Source of the DNA: Chlorobiaceae bacterium
GTDB taxonomy: Bacteria > Bacteroidota > Ignavibacteria > UBA10030 > SZUA-254
Length of the DNA stretch: 64,000 nucleotides
Reading direction: 5' to 3'
Assembly: GCA_013824245.1 (NCBI GenBank)
Contig: PNNN01000073.1
Span: 1 to 64,000, forward strand
A program made the position numbers and the translations under genes. Positions 43,075-52,836 of this stretch are shown in pieces; position 1 is the stretch's first letter, and every line of letters starts with the position of its first letter. Below the pieces are notes generated by a model. That model saw only the letters and a list, made by a program, of their open reading frames with translations, had not been told where the DNA came from and searched no databases.

Positions 43075-45473
43075 TATAATATATCCTTTAGAAGTCTATC
43101 AAGCTGCTGTTCATCTTCAATTAAAACCATCCGGGCTTTACTGCCATCAAACGGTCCCACGATACCTGCCGCTTCAAGCTCGTCAACTAATCGTGCGGCA
43201 CGTGAATATCCAACTTTCAGTCGGCGTTGTAACAACGAGACCGATCCTTGCTGATGTCTGACTATCAATCGCGCCGCCTCTTCGAAATATTCATCACGGT
43301 TGTCCGACATACCGCGTGCACCAGATTTCTTCCGCTCAAGAGTTGATGGAAGCTGAAACGGTTTACTGTAACCTTTCTGGCGACCCACATGATCGGTCAA
43401 TCGTTCAACCTCATCTGTTGAAACATACGCATTCTGAATACGCATCGGCTTTTGACCGCCCGCTGGCATGTAGATCATATCGCCGCTCCCTAAAAGTTGT
43501 TCAGCTCCATTCATATCGAGAATGGTGCGAGAATCAGTTTTAGTGGCAACCTGATAAGCTATACGGGCAGGGAAATTTGCTTTAATAACTCCAGTGATAA
43601 CATCTACCGATGGACGCTGAGTTGCAAACAAGAGATGTACTCCAACCGCTCTTGCCATTTGTGCAAGACGCGCAATCGGTTCTTCCACTTCACGCGCGGC
43701 TGTCATCATGAGATCGGCAAGTTCATCTATTACAACCACCAGATAAGGCATTTTACGATGAACAATTGTCTCGGTGTTTTTTAATCTTCCTGCTTTCAAA
43801 CGTTCGTTATAATCCTGAATATTTCTGACCCCTGCGGCGGCTAAGCGATCGTAACGTTTTTCCATTTCAAGCTCAACGCTGCGTAAAACAAAAACCGCAT
43901 TTTCGGGTGTAGTGATAATATCTTCATCGATGTCGGGCGATACAGCAAGAAAATGATTCTTCAACTTTTTGTATGGTGTCAGCTCTATCTTTTTTGGATC
44001 GATGATTACGAACTTTACATCTGAAGGATGCAAGCGGAATAAGAGACTTGCAAGAAAAGTATTAATACCGACACTTTTCCCGGAGCCGGTTGAACCGGCT
44101 ATTAAGAGATGAGGCATTTTTGTTAAATCATCTGTATAGATATCGCCGGAAATTGTTTTCCCGAGCGCGATAGGTAGATTTGCTTTCATCTCTCTAAATT
44201 TTGTCGAATTCAAAACGGATCGCAATGAAACAAGCGATGGATTTTTATTGGGAATTTCAACACCAACTGCGCTTTTACCCGGTATCGGTGCCATAATACG
44301 AATCCCTTTTGCAGCCAAAGCAAGCGCGAGATCATCAGATAAATTCACTATACGACTTATCTTCACCGTAGATGCCGGAACAAGCTCGTACAATGTTACA
44401 ACCGGACCAGGCGTTACACTTACACTCTCGATTTCAATTCCGAAATTAGCTAACTTCGCACGCACCAACTCAGCGTTAGCTTTCAATTCTTCTTCCGGAA
44501 TAATATCTCCCTGACGATGAGCATCAAGTAATTCAATTGAAGGAAAAACATAATCGATTTCTTCCTCCTCGACTTCTGGGAGAATTTTATCTTTATCAGA
44601 TTCAATTTCGGATACCGGTTCATCTTTCAGCTCGATAACTTTCATCGGCGGCTCTTCTTCCGACTCCTGTTCCGGTTCAATCTCTTCTTCCTCTTCTGAA
44701 ACTATTTCCTCTAATTCATCCTTTTCCTGAGGAATAATTTCGGTAGTGAACTCTTCCTCGTTCTTGTTAATCGAAACATCTGTTTCAGTTTCTGACGATA
44801 TCGGCGATGAATCATCAATCGTCTTGCGATTAAAGAGGGCGAGCCATAACCCTTTTATTCTTTCGATTGATTTGTGAATATCAAGATCAATTGCAAGAAC
44901 GATGGTAATAAAGAATGCTGTTGTAACCACTATTGGCGCGCCAACCCGTCCGAGTAATTTCACAAATATATCTGCAAGATATGCACCAACTATGCCGCTC
45001 CATTCTTTCGGTAAATCGATGATAACCAGATTTATAATGCCGAATGTAGCGGAGAATAAAAGTGAAAAGAGAAAAAGATAATTTGTTAAAGTAAGAAGTT
45101 TCCTCGATTCTGCGGCTCGAAGAAACACCCAACACCAGAAAACAATTAGAAGGGGGAATAAAATTGAAATAAAACCAACGGTAGAGTTAATAAAAAAATC
45201 CGCCGCAAATGCGCCGAATAATCCAAGCCAATTATTAATGCCAGAAGATAATGTTTTTACCGATTCATTGAATGGAAGCCGGAAGATATCGGTTATGGAA
45301 AGTTTGTCGAGTATTGCTTCATCGGAAAATGAATATCCGATAATACTCAGGAAAATCAGCACACCAATCACCATTCCGATGATTGCAAAAATGTGTTTGC
45401 GTCTTTCTGCCGCTCGCTTTTTCTGAGCTTTCTTTGAAACTCCTGTTGAGTTTTGTTTCCCGCGGTCAGCCAT
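43074..45473 (-). CDS. ftsK: DNA translocase FtsK
   Basis: It pumps chromosome ends to XerCD-dif at the septum. The 799-residue protein has four N-terminal membrane helices (about 28-210), a short acidic linker (about 230-310), the alpha-beta motor with Walker A AGSTGSGKS (near 460) and Walker B VVIDELADLMM, and a C-terminal gamma winged-helix domain (about 735-799; QQGSVSLLQRRLKVGYSRAARLVDELEAAG) that reads KOPS sites. The linker is short compared with E. coli, as usual in this lineage. It follows comB after 40 bases and overlaps lolA. Confidence 0.95.
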   Translation of the reverse strand: MADRGKQNSTGVSKKAQKKRAAERRKHIFAIIGMVIGVLIFLSIIGYSFSDEAILDKLSITDIFRLPFNESVKTLSSGINNWLGLFGAFAADFFINSTVGFISILFPLLIVFWCWVFLRAAESRKLLTLTNYLFLFSLLFSATFGIINLVIIDLPKEWSGIVGAYLADIFVKLLGRVGAPIVVTTAFFITIVLAIDLDIHKSIERIKGLWLALFNRKTIDDSSPISSETETDVSINKNEEEFTTEIIPQEKDELEEIVSEEEEEIEPEQESEEEPPMKVIELKDEPVSEIESDKDKILPEVEEEEIDYVFPSIELLDAHRQGDIIPEEELKANAELVRAKLANFGIEIESVSVTPGPVVTLYELVPASTVKISRIVNLSDDLALALAAKGIRIMAPIPGKSAVGVEIPNKNPSLVSLRSVLNSTKFREMKANLPIALGKTISGDIYTDDLTKMPHLLIAGSTGSGKSVGINTFLASLLFRLHPSDVKFVIIDPKKIELTPYKKLKNHFLAVSPDIDEDIITTPENAVFVLRSVELEMEKRYDRLAAAGVRNIQDYNERLKAGRLKNTETIVHRKMPYLVVVIDELADLMMTAAREVEEPIARLAQMARAVGVHLLFATQRPSVDVITGVIKANFPARIAYQVATKTDSRTILDMNGAEQLLGSGDMIYMPAGGQKPMRIQNAYVSTDEVERLTDHVGRQKGYSKPFQLPSTLERKKSGARGMSDNRDEYFEEAARLIVRHQQGSVSLLQRRLKVGYSRAARLVDELEAAGIVGPFDGSKARMVLIEDEQQLDRLLKDIL

Positions 45474-45513
45474 TAACGCTCTTTCATCAGATATTTAGAT
45501 GATATAAATTTCT

Positions 45514-46275
45514 CTAATTTATATCTTTTGGAAGTTTGATAATGTTACCGACCAGCATCGGAATAACCTGAACAGAATCCAAAGCGGCACAAATCTTCAA
45601 ATCATCGGCAAAACCGATTTCGGTGAGATATTTTCCATGCTCTGTACTTTTAAGCATTTTCAATATGCTTTTACCGAAACTTTTATCGAGCGTAGCACAT
45701 GCAACCCCGGTATCATCAAGTACCAGTTCGATACCGGCTGAACCAGCCATCTTGTTGATAATTCTCCCGGCACATACTGCATCTTCGATGCAAAAAACAT
45801 TTTCATTAGCCGCACAAAGAATCACTATATCTTCTTGAAGATTAATGAAGAATTCCACAACTTTCGAAAGATTCACAAAACCTGCAACAACTAAGTTCTT
45901 TGCATGTTTACCTTTCCCTATTGCTGTAGTACCGTTTGTTGTGAAAAAGATTATTGATTTTGCTTTCACAACATCTTCGGTAAATTCTTTGGGAGAATTA
46001 CCGAGGTTGAATCCTTCAATCATTTTAGAATTTCGTTCGCCTGCACGCAGGGTTACACCACCGAACAAACTTCCCGATATTTTTACGGCGTTCTCAATAG
46101 TACCTACAGGCATAATTTCTTTTGCGCCGTTTTGTAACGCTGTTGCGATAGTTGTGCTTGCTCGCAGTACATCTATGACAATTAAATTTTTATCTTTCAG
46201 ACCCATCTCATCTATATTGCCCGGGGTGAGATGAACGGTAATCGATATTTTCTTATTTATCTGGTTTGTCTTCAT
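45514..46275 (-). CDS. comB: 2-phosphosulfolactate phosphatase family protein
   Basis: A 253-residue member of the ComB family, which hydrolyses (2R)-phosphosulfolactate to sulfolactate in coenzyme M synthesis of methanogens. Family hallmarks are VIDVLRASTTIATALQNGA near 33, LRAGERNSKMIEGFNLGNSP near 76-95, FFTTNGTTAI near 111, and ILCAANENVFCIEDAVCAGRI near 153. Many bacteria without coenzyme M carry it, so the actual substrate here is uncertain; comA and comC are not in the window. It overlaps gcvT by four bases. Confidence 0.85.
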   Translation of the reverse strand: MKTNQINKKISITVHLTPGNIDEMGLKDKNLIVIDVLRASTTIATALQNGAKEIMPVGTIENAVKISGSLFGGVTLRAGERNSKMIEGFNLGNSPKEFTEDVVKAKSIIFFTTNGTTAIGKGKHAKNLVVAGFVNLSKVVEFFINLQEDIVILCAANENVFCIEDAVCAGRIINKMAGSAGIELVLDDTGVACATLDKSFGKSILKMLKSTEHGKYLTEIGFADDLKICAALDSVQVIPMLVGNIIKLPKDIN

Positions 46276-47360
46276 CTTTGTATGAAAGGAATCTTTACAA
46301 CTTTTGCAGTAACTTCTTTATTTCGAATCATAATATTTAAAGCAGAGCCGGGTTGTCCGTACTCCGTCGATACATATCCCATCCCTATCGCAGTGCCGAG
46401 AATAGGAGAAACGGTTCCGCTTGTAACAACACCTATCTTCTGACCGTTGCTTTTGATATTATATCCGTGGCGTGGAAAAGCGCGATCATCTTCAATTACA
46501 AACCCGACAAGCTTTCGCGAAATACCTTTTTTCTTGATCTCTAAAAGAACATCACGGCTGTTAAAATTATTTTTTTCAAGTTTAGTTATCCATCCGAGTC
46601 CGGCTTCGAGCGGATTAGTTGTTTGATCGATATCGTTACCATAGAGACAGAATCCCATTTCAAGCCGGAGCGTATCACGCGCACCCAAACCGATCGGTTT
46701 GATATCGAATTCTTTACCCGCTTCCATGATTGCATTCCAAACGCGTTCTGAAACAGCGATCGATGAATCGAAATATAATTCAAAACCCAATTCACCTGTG
46801 TAACCAGTTCGCGAGATAATCATATCGATACCGGCGAGATTGCCTTGTACAAATGAATAATAAGGCATTGCCGATAGGTTAGACCCTGTTAACTTTTGAA
46901 GAGTGGCGAGCGATTTCGATCCTTGAACGGCGAGAAGAGAAATTCCATCACTCTGATCTTCAAGTTGCGCATTGAAACCATCCATATTGGATTTTATCCA
47001 GTTAAAATCTTTTTGAAGATTAGCCGCATTAACAACGAGCATGAAATGATCTTTCATTCTGTACACGAGAAGATCGTCTACAATACCGCCATCCTGATAA
47101 CACATTGCAGAATACTGAACTTTGCCTTCAGATAATTTTGAAGCATCATTTGTAGTAACTTTTTGAACAAGAGCAAGAGCATCGGGACCGGTGATTTTGA
47201 ATTCACCCATATGTGAGACATCGAACATCCCAACAGTCGTACGAACCGCGCGATGTTCGTCGATAATACCGGAATATTGGACCGGCATCTCAAAACCGGC
47301 AAACTCAACTAACTTTGCCCCTAATTTTTTATGAATTGAATTAAATGCTGTCGGTTTCAT
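46272..47360 (-). CDS. gcvT: Glycine cleavage system T protein (aminomethyltransferase)
   Basis: It transfers the methylene group from aminomethylated GcvH to tetrahydrofolate, releasing ammonia. At 362 residues it has the expected N-terminal region (FVEFAGFEMPVQYSG, with the Asp in FDVSHMGEFKI) and middle segment (RTGYTGELGFELY, GARDTLRLEMGFCLYG). The start is the ATG at 47360 (MKPTAFNSIHKK), directly after the fsa stop; an upstream start would add eight non-homologous residues. The other gcv genes are not nearby. With KBL in the same window, glycine made from threonine could enter this route (inference). Confidence 0.93.
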   Translation of the reverse strand: MKPTAFNSIHKKLGAKLVEFAGFEMPVQYSGIIDEHRAVRTTVGMFDVSHMGEFKITGPDALALVQKVTTNDASKLSEGKVQYSAMCYQDGGIVDDLLVYRMKDHFMLVVNAANLQKDFNWIKSNMDGFNAQLEDQSDGISLLAVQGSKSLATLQKLTGSNLSAMPYYSFVQGNLAGIDMIISRTGYTGELGFELYFDSSIAVSERVWNAIMEAGKEFDIKPIGLGARDTLRLEMGFCLYGNDIDQTTNPLEAGLGWITKLEKNNFNSRDVLLEIKKKGISRKLVGFVIEDDRAFPRHGYNIKSNGQKIGVVTSGTVSPILGTAIGMGYVSTEYGQPGSALNIMIRNKEVTAKVVKIPFIQR

Positions 47361-47362
47361 AA

Positions 47363-48007
47363 TTACCTCGGCACCTTCTTCCAATCTGCAAGAAATTTTT
47401 CTAATCCGGCATCTGTCAGTGGATGTTTAATAAGCTGGGTGATTACGTTGAATGGGATTGTGGCAATGTCTGCACCCATCAAAGCTGCTTCAACAACATG
47501 CAGTGGATGCCGGACACTTGCAACTAAAACCTGAGTATCGAAACCATAATTCCGGTAGATAGTTAAAATCTGAGATATCAATTCCATTCCGTTAGTGCTT
47601 ATATCATCTAACCGCCCGACGAATGGACTGAGAATATACGCGCCCGCTTTTGCGGCAAGCAGTGCCTGATTTGGAGAGAAGCATAGCGTAACGTTTGAAC
47701 GAATACCTTCGGCTTTTAAACTCTTTACTGCTTTCAAACCTTCCTTGATCAAAGGAATTTTTACTACTATTTTATCGTCGAGTTTCGCAAGCTCGCGACC
47801 TTCGCGCATCATTCCATCATAATCAGTTGAAATAACCTCGGCGCTTATATCGCCGTCAACGATCGAACAAATTTCTTTGATTAGTTCTATAAAATTTTTT
47901 CCTTCTTTTGCCACAAGACTCGGATTGGTGGTTACGCCATCCAATAATCCCATACTCGCGGCTTCTTTGATTTCATTAATATTTGCAGTGTCAATAAATA
48001 TTTTCAT
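47363..48007 (-). CDS. fsa: Fructose-6-phosphate aldolase / transaldolase-like protein
   Basis: A 214-residue member of the small transaldolase family (TalC/FSA type). The start [20 protein letters not shown] is diagnostic, and the ATG at 48007 is therefore chosen; an upstream in-frame start would add 41 residues overlapping rng. The Schiff-base Lys is in VVKIPL (KIP, near 86). [29 protein letters not shown] is the C-terminal phosphate/active-site part. In bacteria lacking a classical transaldolase it serves the pentose phosphate pathway. It lies 19 bases after rng and 2 bases before gcvT. Confidence 0.93.
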   Translation of the reverse strand: MKIFIDTANINEIKEAASMGLLDGVTTNPSLVAKEGKNFIELIKEICSIVDGDISAEVISTDYDGMMREGRELAKLDDKIVVKIPLIKEGLKAVKSLKAEGIRSNVTLCFSPNQALLAAKAGAYILSPFVGRLDDISTNGMELISQILTIYRNYGFDTQVLVASVRHPLHVVEAALMGADIATIPFNVITQLIKHPLTDAGLEKFLADWKKVPR

Positions 48008-48026
48008 TAAAAAAATCCTTTGATAA

Positions 48027-49670
48027 TCATGAAATAAATTGTTCCGTAATATCTTTCTTTTGCTTTGGAGAAAAGAAATGGAACTCTGATGCCGGAGTTG
48101 AAGTATCTTCAGCAAGTTTGATTGAAACAAAATATTTGAATCTCATCTTCGTAATTCGGCTTATAGTGCCTTCTCTTAGGTATTGAGCGACAGTTGGGTG
48201 AACAATAAGCTTAAGTCGGTATTCACGCGATTCTGATTTGAATCTGCGCACCCATCGTTCAATATGATTTACGATACTCGATTTGGACTCAATTAAACCG
48301 CCGCCGCCGCAAACCGGGCAGGGTTCGCTGAAACTATGGAGAATATTTTGCCGGATCCTTTGCCGGGTTATTTGGACTAACCCGATTTCAGTCATCGGCA
48401 AGACAGTAACTTTTGCACGGTCACGTTTAAATTCTTTGCGTAATTCATCGTATACTTTTTTTCGATTTTTTTCATCTTCCAGATCGATGAAGTCAATGAC
48501 GATAATTCCGCCGAGATCTCTCAATCTGAGTTGCCGGCAAATTTCCCTTGAAGATTCAAGATTCGTACGGAGCGAATTCAATTCTTGTTCGCGTTTCGCT
48601 GCATAACGGCCGCTATTCACATCAACAACAACCATCGCCTCGGTTTGTTCTATGATTATATATCCACCGCTCTTCAACCAAACTTTGCGGCTAAGTACTG
48701 TAGCGATCTCTTTTTCTATTCCATAAACATCAAAGATCGGTTCTTTATCTTTATATAACTCGATCTTATCAATCCAATCCGGTGATACCGTTTTTACGTA
48801 CGCACGAATTTCTTTAAATAATTTTTTCGAGTCGATTACTATTCGATCAACAGACTCAGAGAACAAATCGCGGATAACACTTGAAGTTGTTGCCATATCT
48901 TTATAGAGAATCGATGGTGGCTCTTCCGACTTTACACTTTTCTCGATCTCTCTCCATGTGGATAGAAGATTATCCATGTCTTGTTTCAATGCGGCTTCAT
49001 CCTGATCCATGGCAACAGTGCGTATAATGGCGCCAAAACCTTCGGGAAGAAAACTGCGAACAATCCGGCGTAACCGACGCTTTTCTTTAAAGCTCTGCAT
49101 TCTTTTTGAAACACCGATCTTGCCATCGAAAGGTAACAGTACCAAAAATCTTCCCGGAATCGATACCTCAGATGTAACCCTCACCCCTTTGCGGCCTACA
49201 GGTTCCTTTGTAACTTGTACTAATATATCCTGACCGCGCTTGATGTCCGGTAACGATTTTTGATAATTGTCGTTCCTCGTGGGTCTTTGCCGTTGTTGCG
49301 GTTGTGGTTGGGTTTTAACTTCAGGTGTTGTGGCTGCGGCATTTTCACTAGAGGGATTCTCAGCATCATCTCCATCTTCATCAACATCGACTTCGGAATC
49401 TTCATCGCCAACTAACGATGAATATTCAGAGAATGAACTTCCAATATCTGAAAAATGGAGAAAGGCATCTTGCTTTAATCCAAGGTCAATGAATGCAGCG
49501 CGGATTCCAGGCATTACTTTAGCGACGCGACCCAAATATATATCGCCAACCATGCGCTCCTTTTCAGGAGTTTCAACGAAGAGTTCAGCTAAACGCTTAT
49601 CCTCGGTGATTGCAATGCGAATCTCGTTCGCAGTTGCGTTGATTATAATTTCTTTTCTTACGTTTGACAC
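48027..49670 (-). CDS. rng: Ribonuclease G/E family endoribonuclease
   Basis: It processes rRNA and turns over mRNA. The 547-residue protein has an N-terminal S1 domain (about 32-180; [20 protein letters not shown]) interrupted by an acidic and Gln/Pro-rich insert (about 90-140), and a DNase-I-like catalytic part with the Mg-binding [17 protein letters not shown] (near 345) and VIDFIDLED (near 385). A zinc-link [11 protein letters not shown] lies near 455. The GTG at 49670 is chosen because a GGAGG Shine-Dalgarno lies six bases ahead; the longer frame from 49688 would start inside it. It leads a ten-gene minus-strand run. Confidence 0.93.
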   Translation of the reverse strand: MSNVRKEIIINATANEIRIAITEDKRLAELFVETPEKERMVGDIYLGRVAKVMPGIRAAFIDLGLKQDAFLHFSDIGSSFSEYSSLVGDEDSEVDVDEDGDDAENPSSENAAATTPEVKTQPQPQQRQRPTRNDNYQKSLPDIKRGQDILVQVTKEPVGRKGVRVTSEVSIPGRFLVLLPFDGKIGVSKRMQSFKEKRRLRRIVRSFLPEGFGAIIRTVAMDQDEAALKQDMDNLLSTWREIEKSVKSEEPPSILYKDMATTSSVIRDLFSESVDRIVIDSKKLFKEIRAYVKTVSPDWIDKIELYKDKEPIFDVYGIEKEIATVLSRKVWLKSGGYIIIEQTEAMVVVDVNSGRYAAKREQELNSLRTNLESSREICRQLRLRDLGGIIVIDFIDLEDEKNRKKVYDELRKEFKRDRAKVTVLPMTEIGLVQITRQRIRQNILHSFSEPCPVCGGGGLIESKSSIVNHIERWVRRFKSESREYRLKLIVHPTVAQYLREGTISRITKMRFKYFVSIKLAEDTSTPASEFHFFSPKQKKDITEQFIS

Positions 49671-49904
49671 TTTGTTCCTCCGACCCACTTATAGACATAA
49701 TATTTTGTGCTACCAGCCCATTAGGGTCTGAATAATTATATGAAATGCAACAACGCACACGGATCGGTGCCGCGGCGAAGTCGTGGAACGAAGCGAGGAA
49801 ACGGTTTATGATTGGGATGAAAACTCGTAATAGAAAGACGCTCGACATCGTTAACCAGAGACTTGTTGCTAATGAATTTAAAATATAATTTGTGTATGAC
49901 TTAC

Positions 49905-49926
49905 CCGAAATTTTATAAAATTTCGG
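49905..49926. promoter_or_regulatory. Perfect 10-bp palindrome upstream of rng
   Basis: CCGAAATTTT and AAAATTTCGG are separated by two bases. It may be an operator or a bidirectional terminator; the lack of a T tract on either side speaks against the latter. Confidence 0.4.
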
Positions 49927-50114
49927 TATTTGTTGTATAAAGTTACTAATTTTTTAACATCTTTGCAAGAATTCATAAATTTTTTGATTTCGGAATCATT
50001 CAAGGCATTTTCCGCATAGCTTCGTGATAATCCTCACCTTTGCCATTGTTTTTTTCGTTCTATTAATTTAATATACAATTGTGATTTAGGAAAATGCCCG
50101 CATGCATAAAATTA

Positions 50115-50262
50115 GATCACCATTGGATATAGGTGATCCCGATTTATTGGTGAAATACGAAGCACCGATTAATCGGATAAAAATCTCCTGCAATCTGATT
50201 AGTAAGATTAGCAGGCCGGACAAAGTTAGAATATAGCTCCGGAAAAGGTAACATATCCGGCA
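50115..50262 (+). promoter_or_regulatory. Hairpin-rich candidate leader of the pseudopilin-like operon
   Basis: Consecutive stems: GATCACC/GGTGATC (50115-50121 and 50132-50138), ATTGGTG/CACCGAT (50146-50152 and 50163-50169), CCTGCAATCT with AGATTAGCAGG (50187-50196 and 50205-50215), and TCCGG/CCGGA around 50238-50258. The order upstream of the operon on the plus strand is compatible with a structured RNA leader. No known riboswitch consensus was recognised. Confidence 0.4.
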
Positions 50263-50318
50263 CTTTCCTATTTACTTAGATACAAAATTAATAACCGGTA
50301 ATTTTTTAAGGGGTTTAT

Positions 50319-50819
50319 ATGAACACCGGACAAACAATATTTGCCTTGTTTGCTTTAGCGCTGCTTGGAACTGTTGTGGTATCCATGAACCGATCGTTAG
50401 GAAACAGCAATCAGGTTATTATTCAAGCAAAGTTAGGAGTTACTGCGATATCTATTGCCTCCTCACTTGTTGAAGAAGCACAAGGAAAAGCTTTCGATAA
50501 AAATACAGACGAAGATATTGTAACGGCAACCACACAACTCACTCCATCCGCGCAATTAGGACTCGAGACAGGAGAATTCTATCCCGATTCATTAAATGAT
50601 TTTGATGACTTCAATAACCTACAAAGAACGATCACACCCGATACTCTAAGTGGAGTTTTTAATATATCTTGCCGCGTTTATTATATCGATCCGGCAACTC
50701 CGAACGTTGCTCAAACATCTCAAACGTGGCATAAAAAACTAAACGTTCAGGTTACAAGTCCCCAAATGAAAGATACGGTGGACGCCGAATATATTTTCAG
50801 TTATTGGTATTTCAGGTAA
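50319..50819 (+). CDS. Pseudopilin-like membrane-anchored protein (PilV-position)
   Basis: A 166-residue protein with one N-terminal hydrophobic helix (TIFALFALALLGTVVVSM) following a four-residue MNTG leader, and a beta-rich exported part (about 60-166). Size, single helix and position before two similar genes resemble the minor-pilin set PilV-PilW-PilX, but the Glu5 and clear prepilin cleavage motif are missing. The ORF overlaps the longest version of the next gene, whose better start lies beyond the stop. Surface assembly role is inference. Confidence 0.55.
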   Translation: MNTGQTIFALFALALLGTVVVSMNRSLGNSNQVIIQAKLGVTAISIASSLVEEAQGKAFDKNTDEDIVTATTQLTPSAQLGLETGEFYPDSLNDFDDFNNLQRTITPDTLSGVFNISCRVYYIDPATPNVAQTSQTWHKKLNVQVTSPQMKDTVDAEYIFSYWYFR

Positions 50820-50830
50820 GGAGCAAAGTT

Positions 50831-51430
50831 ATGGGATCAAGTACAATTTTAGATATACTATCATCTCTTATCATCGCCGGATTTTTATTGTTGATGGTAA
50901 TACACATGAACAGTTCGTTAGTCTACTCTAATTATACCACAACTAACGATCTCACTGTTCAAGAAAATTTAGTCTCATTAGTTCGCATGATTGAAGATGA
51001 CTTTAGAAGAATAGGATATTGCAGAGATTTCACCAAAGTTCCTGATCCCTCTAAAGCAATTCTTGGTGCAGGCAGGCATAATATAAAATTTCAAACCGAT
51101 TTGTCGAACATTGGAAATGTTGATACACTCGAATATTCGATTGGGACAATATCCGGATTAACAGGCACACCGAATCCAAGAGACATGTATCTCTACCGCG
51201 ATGTCAATAATGTTCGACGCGGCGGTATAAGTCTGGGTGTAACAAAATTCGATTTCGTTTACTTCGATGCGCAGGGTGATTCATTATCATTTCCGATTGA
51301 TAATCCAAATGCAATCTATGAAATTCAACTTTCCGTACTGCTCGAAAGTCCGTACGCATACGACACAACATACTCATTTGCATTCTGGCGACAGTTACGC
51401 CTCGCAGCAAGAAATTTAAAAAATAGATAA
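50831..51430 (+). CDS. Pseudopilin-like protein (PilW-position)
   Basis: A 199-residue protein beginning MGSSTILDILSSLIIAGFLLL, a short leader then a membrane helix. VQENLVSLVRMIEDDFRRIGYCRDF (about 45-70) resembles the helix after the pilin stem in PilW-like proteins (LxRMIxxDFRRxGY). The ATG 50831 is preferred because AAGGAG lies nine bases ahead; the longer frame would begin inside the previous gene. The rest is a beta domain. It is followed 11 bases later by a third gene of the same type. Confidence 0.6.
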   Translation: MGSSTILDILSSLIIAGFLLLMVIHMNSSLVYSNYTTTNDLTVQENLVSLVRMIEDDFRRIGYCRDFTKVPDPSKAILGAGRHNIKFQTDLSNIGNVDTLEYSIGTISGLTGTPNPRDMYLYRDVNNVRRGGISLGVTKFDFVYFDAQGDSLSFPIDNPNAIYEIQLSVLLESPYAYDTTYSFAFWRQLRLAARNLKNR

Positions 51431-51441
51431 GGAAGATTTAT

Positions 51442-52641
51442 ATGGGTAAAGCAGCTATATTACTCGTGTTAGGTTTCAGTTTGATACTTGGTATTGTGAC
51501 ACCTAACTTGCATCGGCAAGCAAACCGTGCAGTGGAGAATTATCTCAGCTATCAGAAAAAATCGCAAGCTCATAACATAGCCACAAGCGCCGCTAACATA
51601 GCAGCAAATAAATTATTTTTAGACTCCACATGGAAAACCGGTTATTCAAACGTTTCATTCACTGGAGGAAAATTCAGTGTTACCGTAAGAGATACACTTA
51701 CGAATATGAAAAAGATAGAAGCAATCGGTACCTATATCGATTCCGCTGAAACGGTTAGGGTGTTATTGCAACCCAGTTCGTATTCAAAATTCGCGTACTA
51801 TTCTAAAATTGAAGGTGCGATCAACTGGATATCAAAAGACACCGTTTGGGGACCGTTGCATTCGCAAGCGAAGTTGAATATTCCATTACCAAATTCCCCT
51901 GTCTTTTTTGGAAAAGTTACAACCCGGTTGGGTACAAATCCTACAAAAAGCAAAGCGAAATTTTATGGCGGCTACCAAAAAGGTGTTAATTTAGATCTGC
52001 CTGCAGATATTAGTGGAGTTGTAAACGCGGCAAATGCCGGAGGTCGCGTTTTTGCGACCGGTGATTTATGGTTGACATTTGAAAACGGAAACGTTAAATG
52101 GAAAACTACTGCAACAGGAACAGTTACTACGCAAACACTATCTTCTTTCGCCCCCAATGGAGTTATTCTGGCTGCGAAAGGAAATATTCATGTTCAAGGA
52201 ACTATCGACGGCAGAGCAACAGTTTGCGCAACGGGCAGTTCGGGATTAGGGTTCGGGAATATTTATGTTGATGACGATATCCGCTATAAAGCCGATCCGA
52301 GAACGGGTGCATCTGATGATATGCTTGGTTTGGTAACTGAAAATAATGTTTTCGTGACAGATAATGCAGCAAACAATAGCGATTGTCGAATTGATGCCGC
52401 TATCTTTTGTTTGAAAGGTGGTTTAACGGCAGAAAATTATAATACACGTCCGATAAGTGGAACTTTGTATCTTTATGGTGGGGTAACACAATATCAACGT
52501 GGACCTGTCGGCACATACAGTGGTACTACAATCAATCACGGTTTCCAGAAAAATTATAAATACGACAATCGATTATTGGTTAGCTCGCCACCAAATTATC
52601 CGATGACAGGATCGTTCGAGATTGTTTCTTGGTTGGAATAA
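51442..52641 (+). CDS. Pseudopilin-like protein with beta-helix-like domain (PilX-position)
   Basis: A 399-residue protein with an N-terminal helix (KAAILLVLGFSLILGIV) and a stalk helix (about 25-55; AHNIATSAANIAANKLF), as in PilX/DUF4900-type proteins. The large C-terminal part (about 120-385) is rich in short strands such as NGVILAAKGNIHVQGTIDGRATV, suggestive of a right-handed beta helix. No cleavage motif was found. It is the last gene of the three-gene operon and faces the convergent SRP RNA gene, with T-rich sequence between. Confidence 0.6.
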   Translation: MGKAAILLVLGFSLILGIVTPNLHRQANRAVENYLSYQKKSQAHNIATSAANIAANKLFLDSTWKTGYSNVSFTGGKFSVTVRDTLTNMKKIEAIGTYIDSAETVRVLLQPSSYSKFAYYSKIEGAINWISKDTVWGPLHSQAKLNIPLPNSPVFFGKVTTRLGTNPTKSKAKFYGGYQKGVNLDLPADISGVVNAANAGGRVFATGDLWLTFENGNVKWKTTATGTVTTQTLSSFAPNGVILAAKGNIHVQGTIDGRATVCATGSSGLGFGNIYVDDDIRYKADPRTGASDDMLGLVTENNVFVTDNAANNSDCRIDAAIFCLKGGLTAENYNTRPISGTLYLYGGVTQYQRGPVGTYSGTTINHGFQKNYKYDNRLLVSSPPNYPMTGSFEIVSWLE

Positions 52642-52650
52642 AATAAAAAG

Positions 52651-52751
52651 AGGTCAAGCTACCCCACGTCACACAAGATTGACTTCCTACCGTTGCTTCC
52701 TTCCGGACCTGGCGGGGTTCGGAAATTTCTTGTTGCGTAGGACTTGACCCC
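52651..52751 (-). ncRNA. ffs: Bacterial signal recognition particle RNA (small type)
   Basis: On the minus strand the sequence holds the SRP core: CCAGGTCCGGAAGGAAGCA (reverse complement of 52694-52712), with the GGAA tetraloop and the Ffh-binding symmetric and asymmetric loops. GGGTCAAG at the 5' side (around 52744-52751 reversed) pairs with CTTGACC (around 52651-52658 reversed) to close the long hairpin of about 100 bases. A CTCTTTTTATTTT tract follows and ends transcription. The exact ends are estimated. Confidence 0.93.
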
Positions 52752-52836
52752 AAGTTCTAAATCAAATTACAAACTATCTACAGTTTTTCCTAAATTAGTC
52801 CGGTAACTGGAAAACCAAACATCTCCAAATGCAAAT

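Larger units (their letters stand above)
49671..50318. other. Divergent intergenic region between rng and the pseudopilin-like operon
   Basis: About 650 bases without a supported gene. It contains a GC-rich patch near 49770-49803, a perfect palindrome at 49905-49926, and a hairpin-rich block at 50115-50262. It must hold the promoters of both divergent operons, but no convincing consensus was assigned. Confidence 0.7.

Noticed and set aside
48008-48130. N-terminal extension of the fsa protein.
   Set aside because: It overlaps rng, has no family similarity, and MKIFIDTAN at 48007 is the conserved start.
49740-49860. Possible tRNA or cassette palindrome in the rng leader (GC-rich patch).
   Set aside because: No cloverleaf could be folded and the ends do not match P1-P5.
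50097-50280. Cyclic-di-GMP (GEMM), TPP or cobalamin riboswitch upstream of the pseudopilin-like genes.
   Set aside because: None of the conserved core strings of these classes is present; only generic stems are seen.
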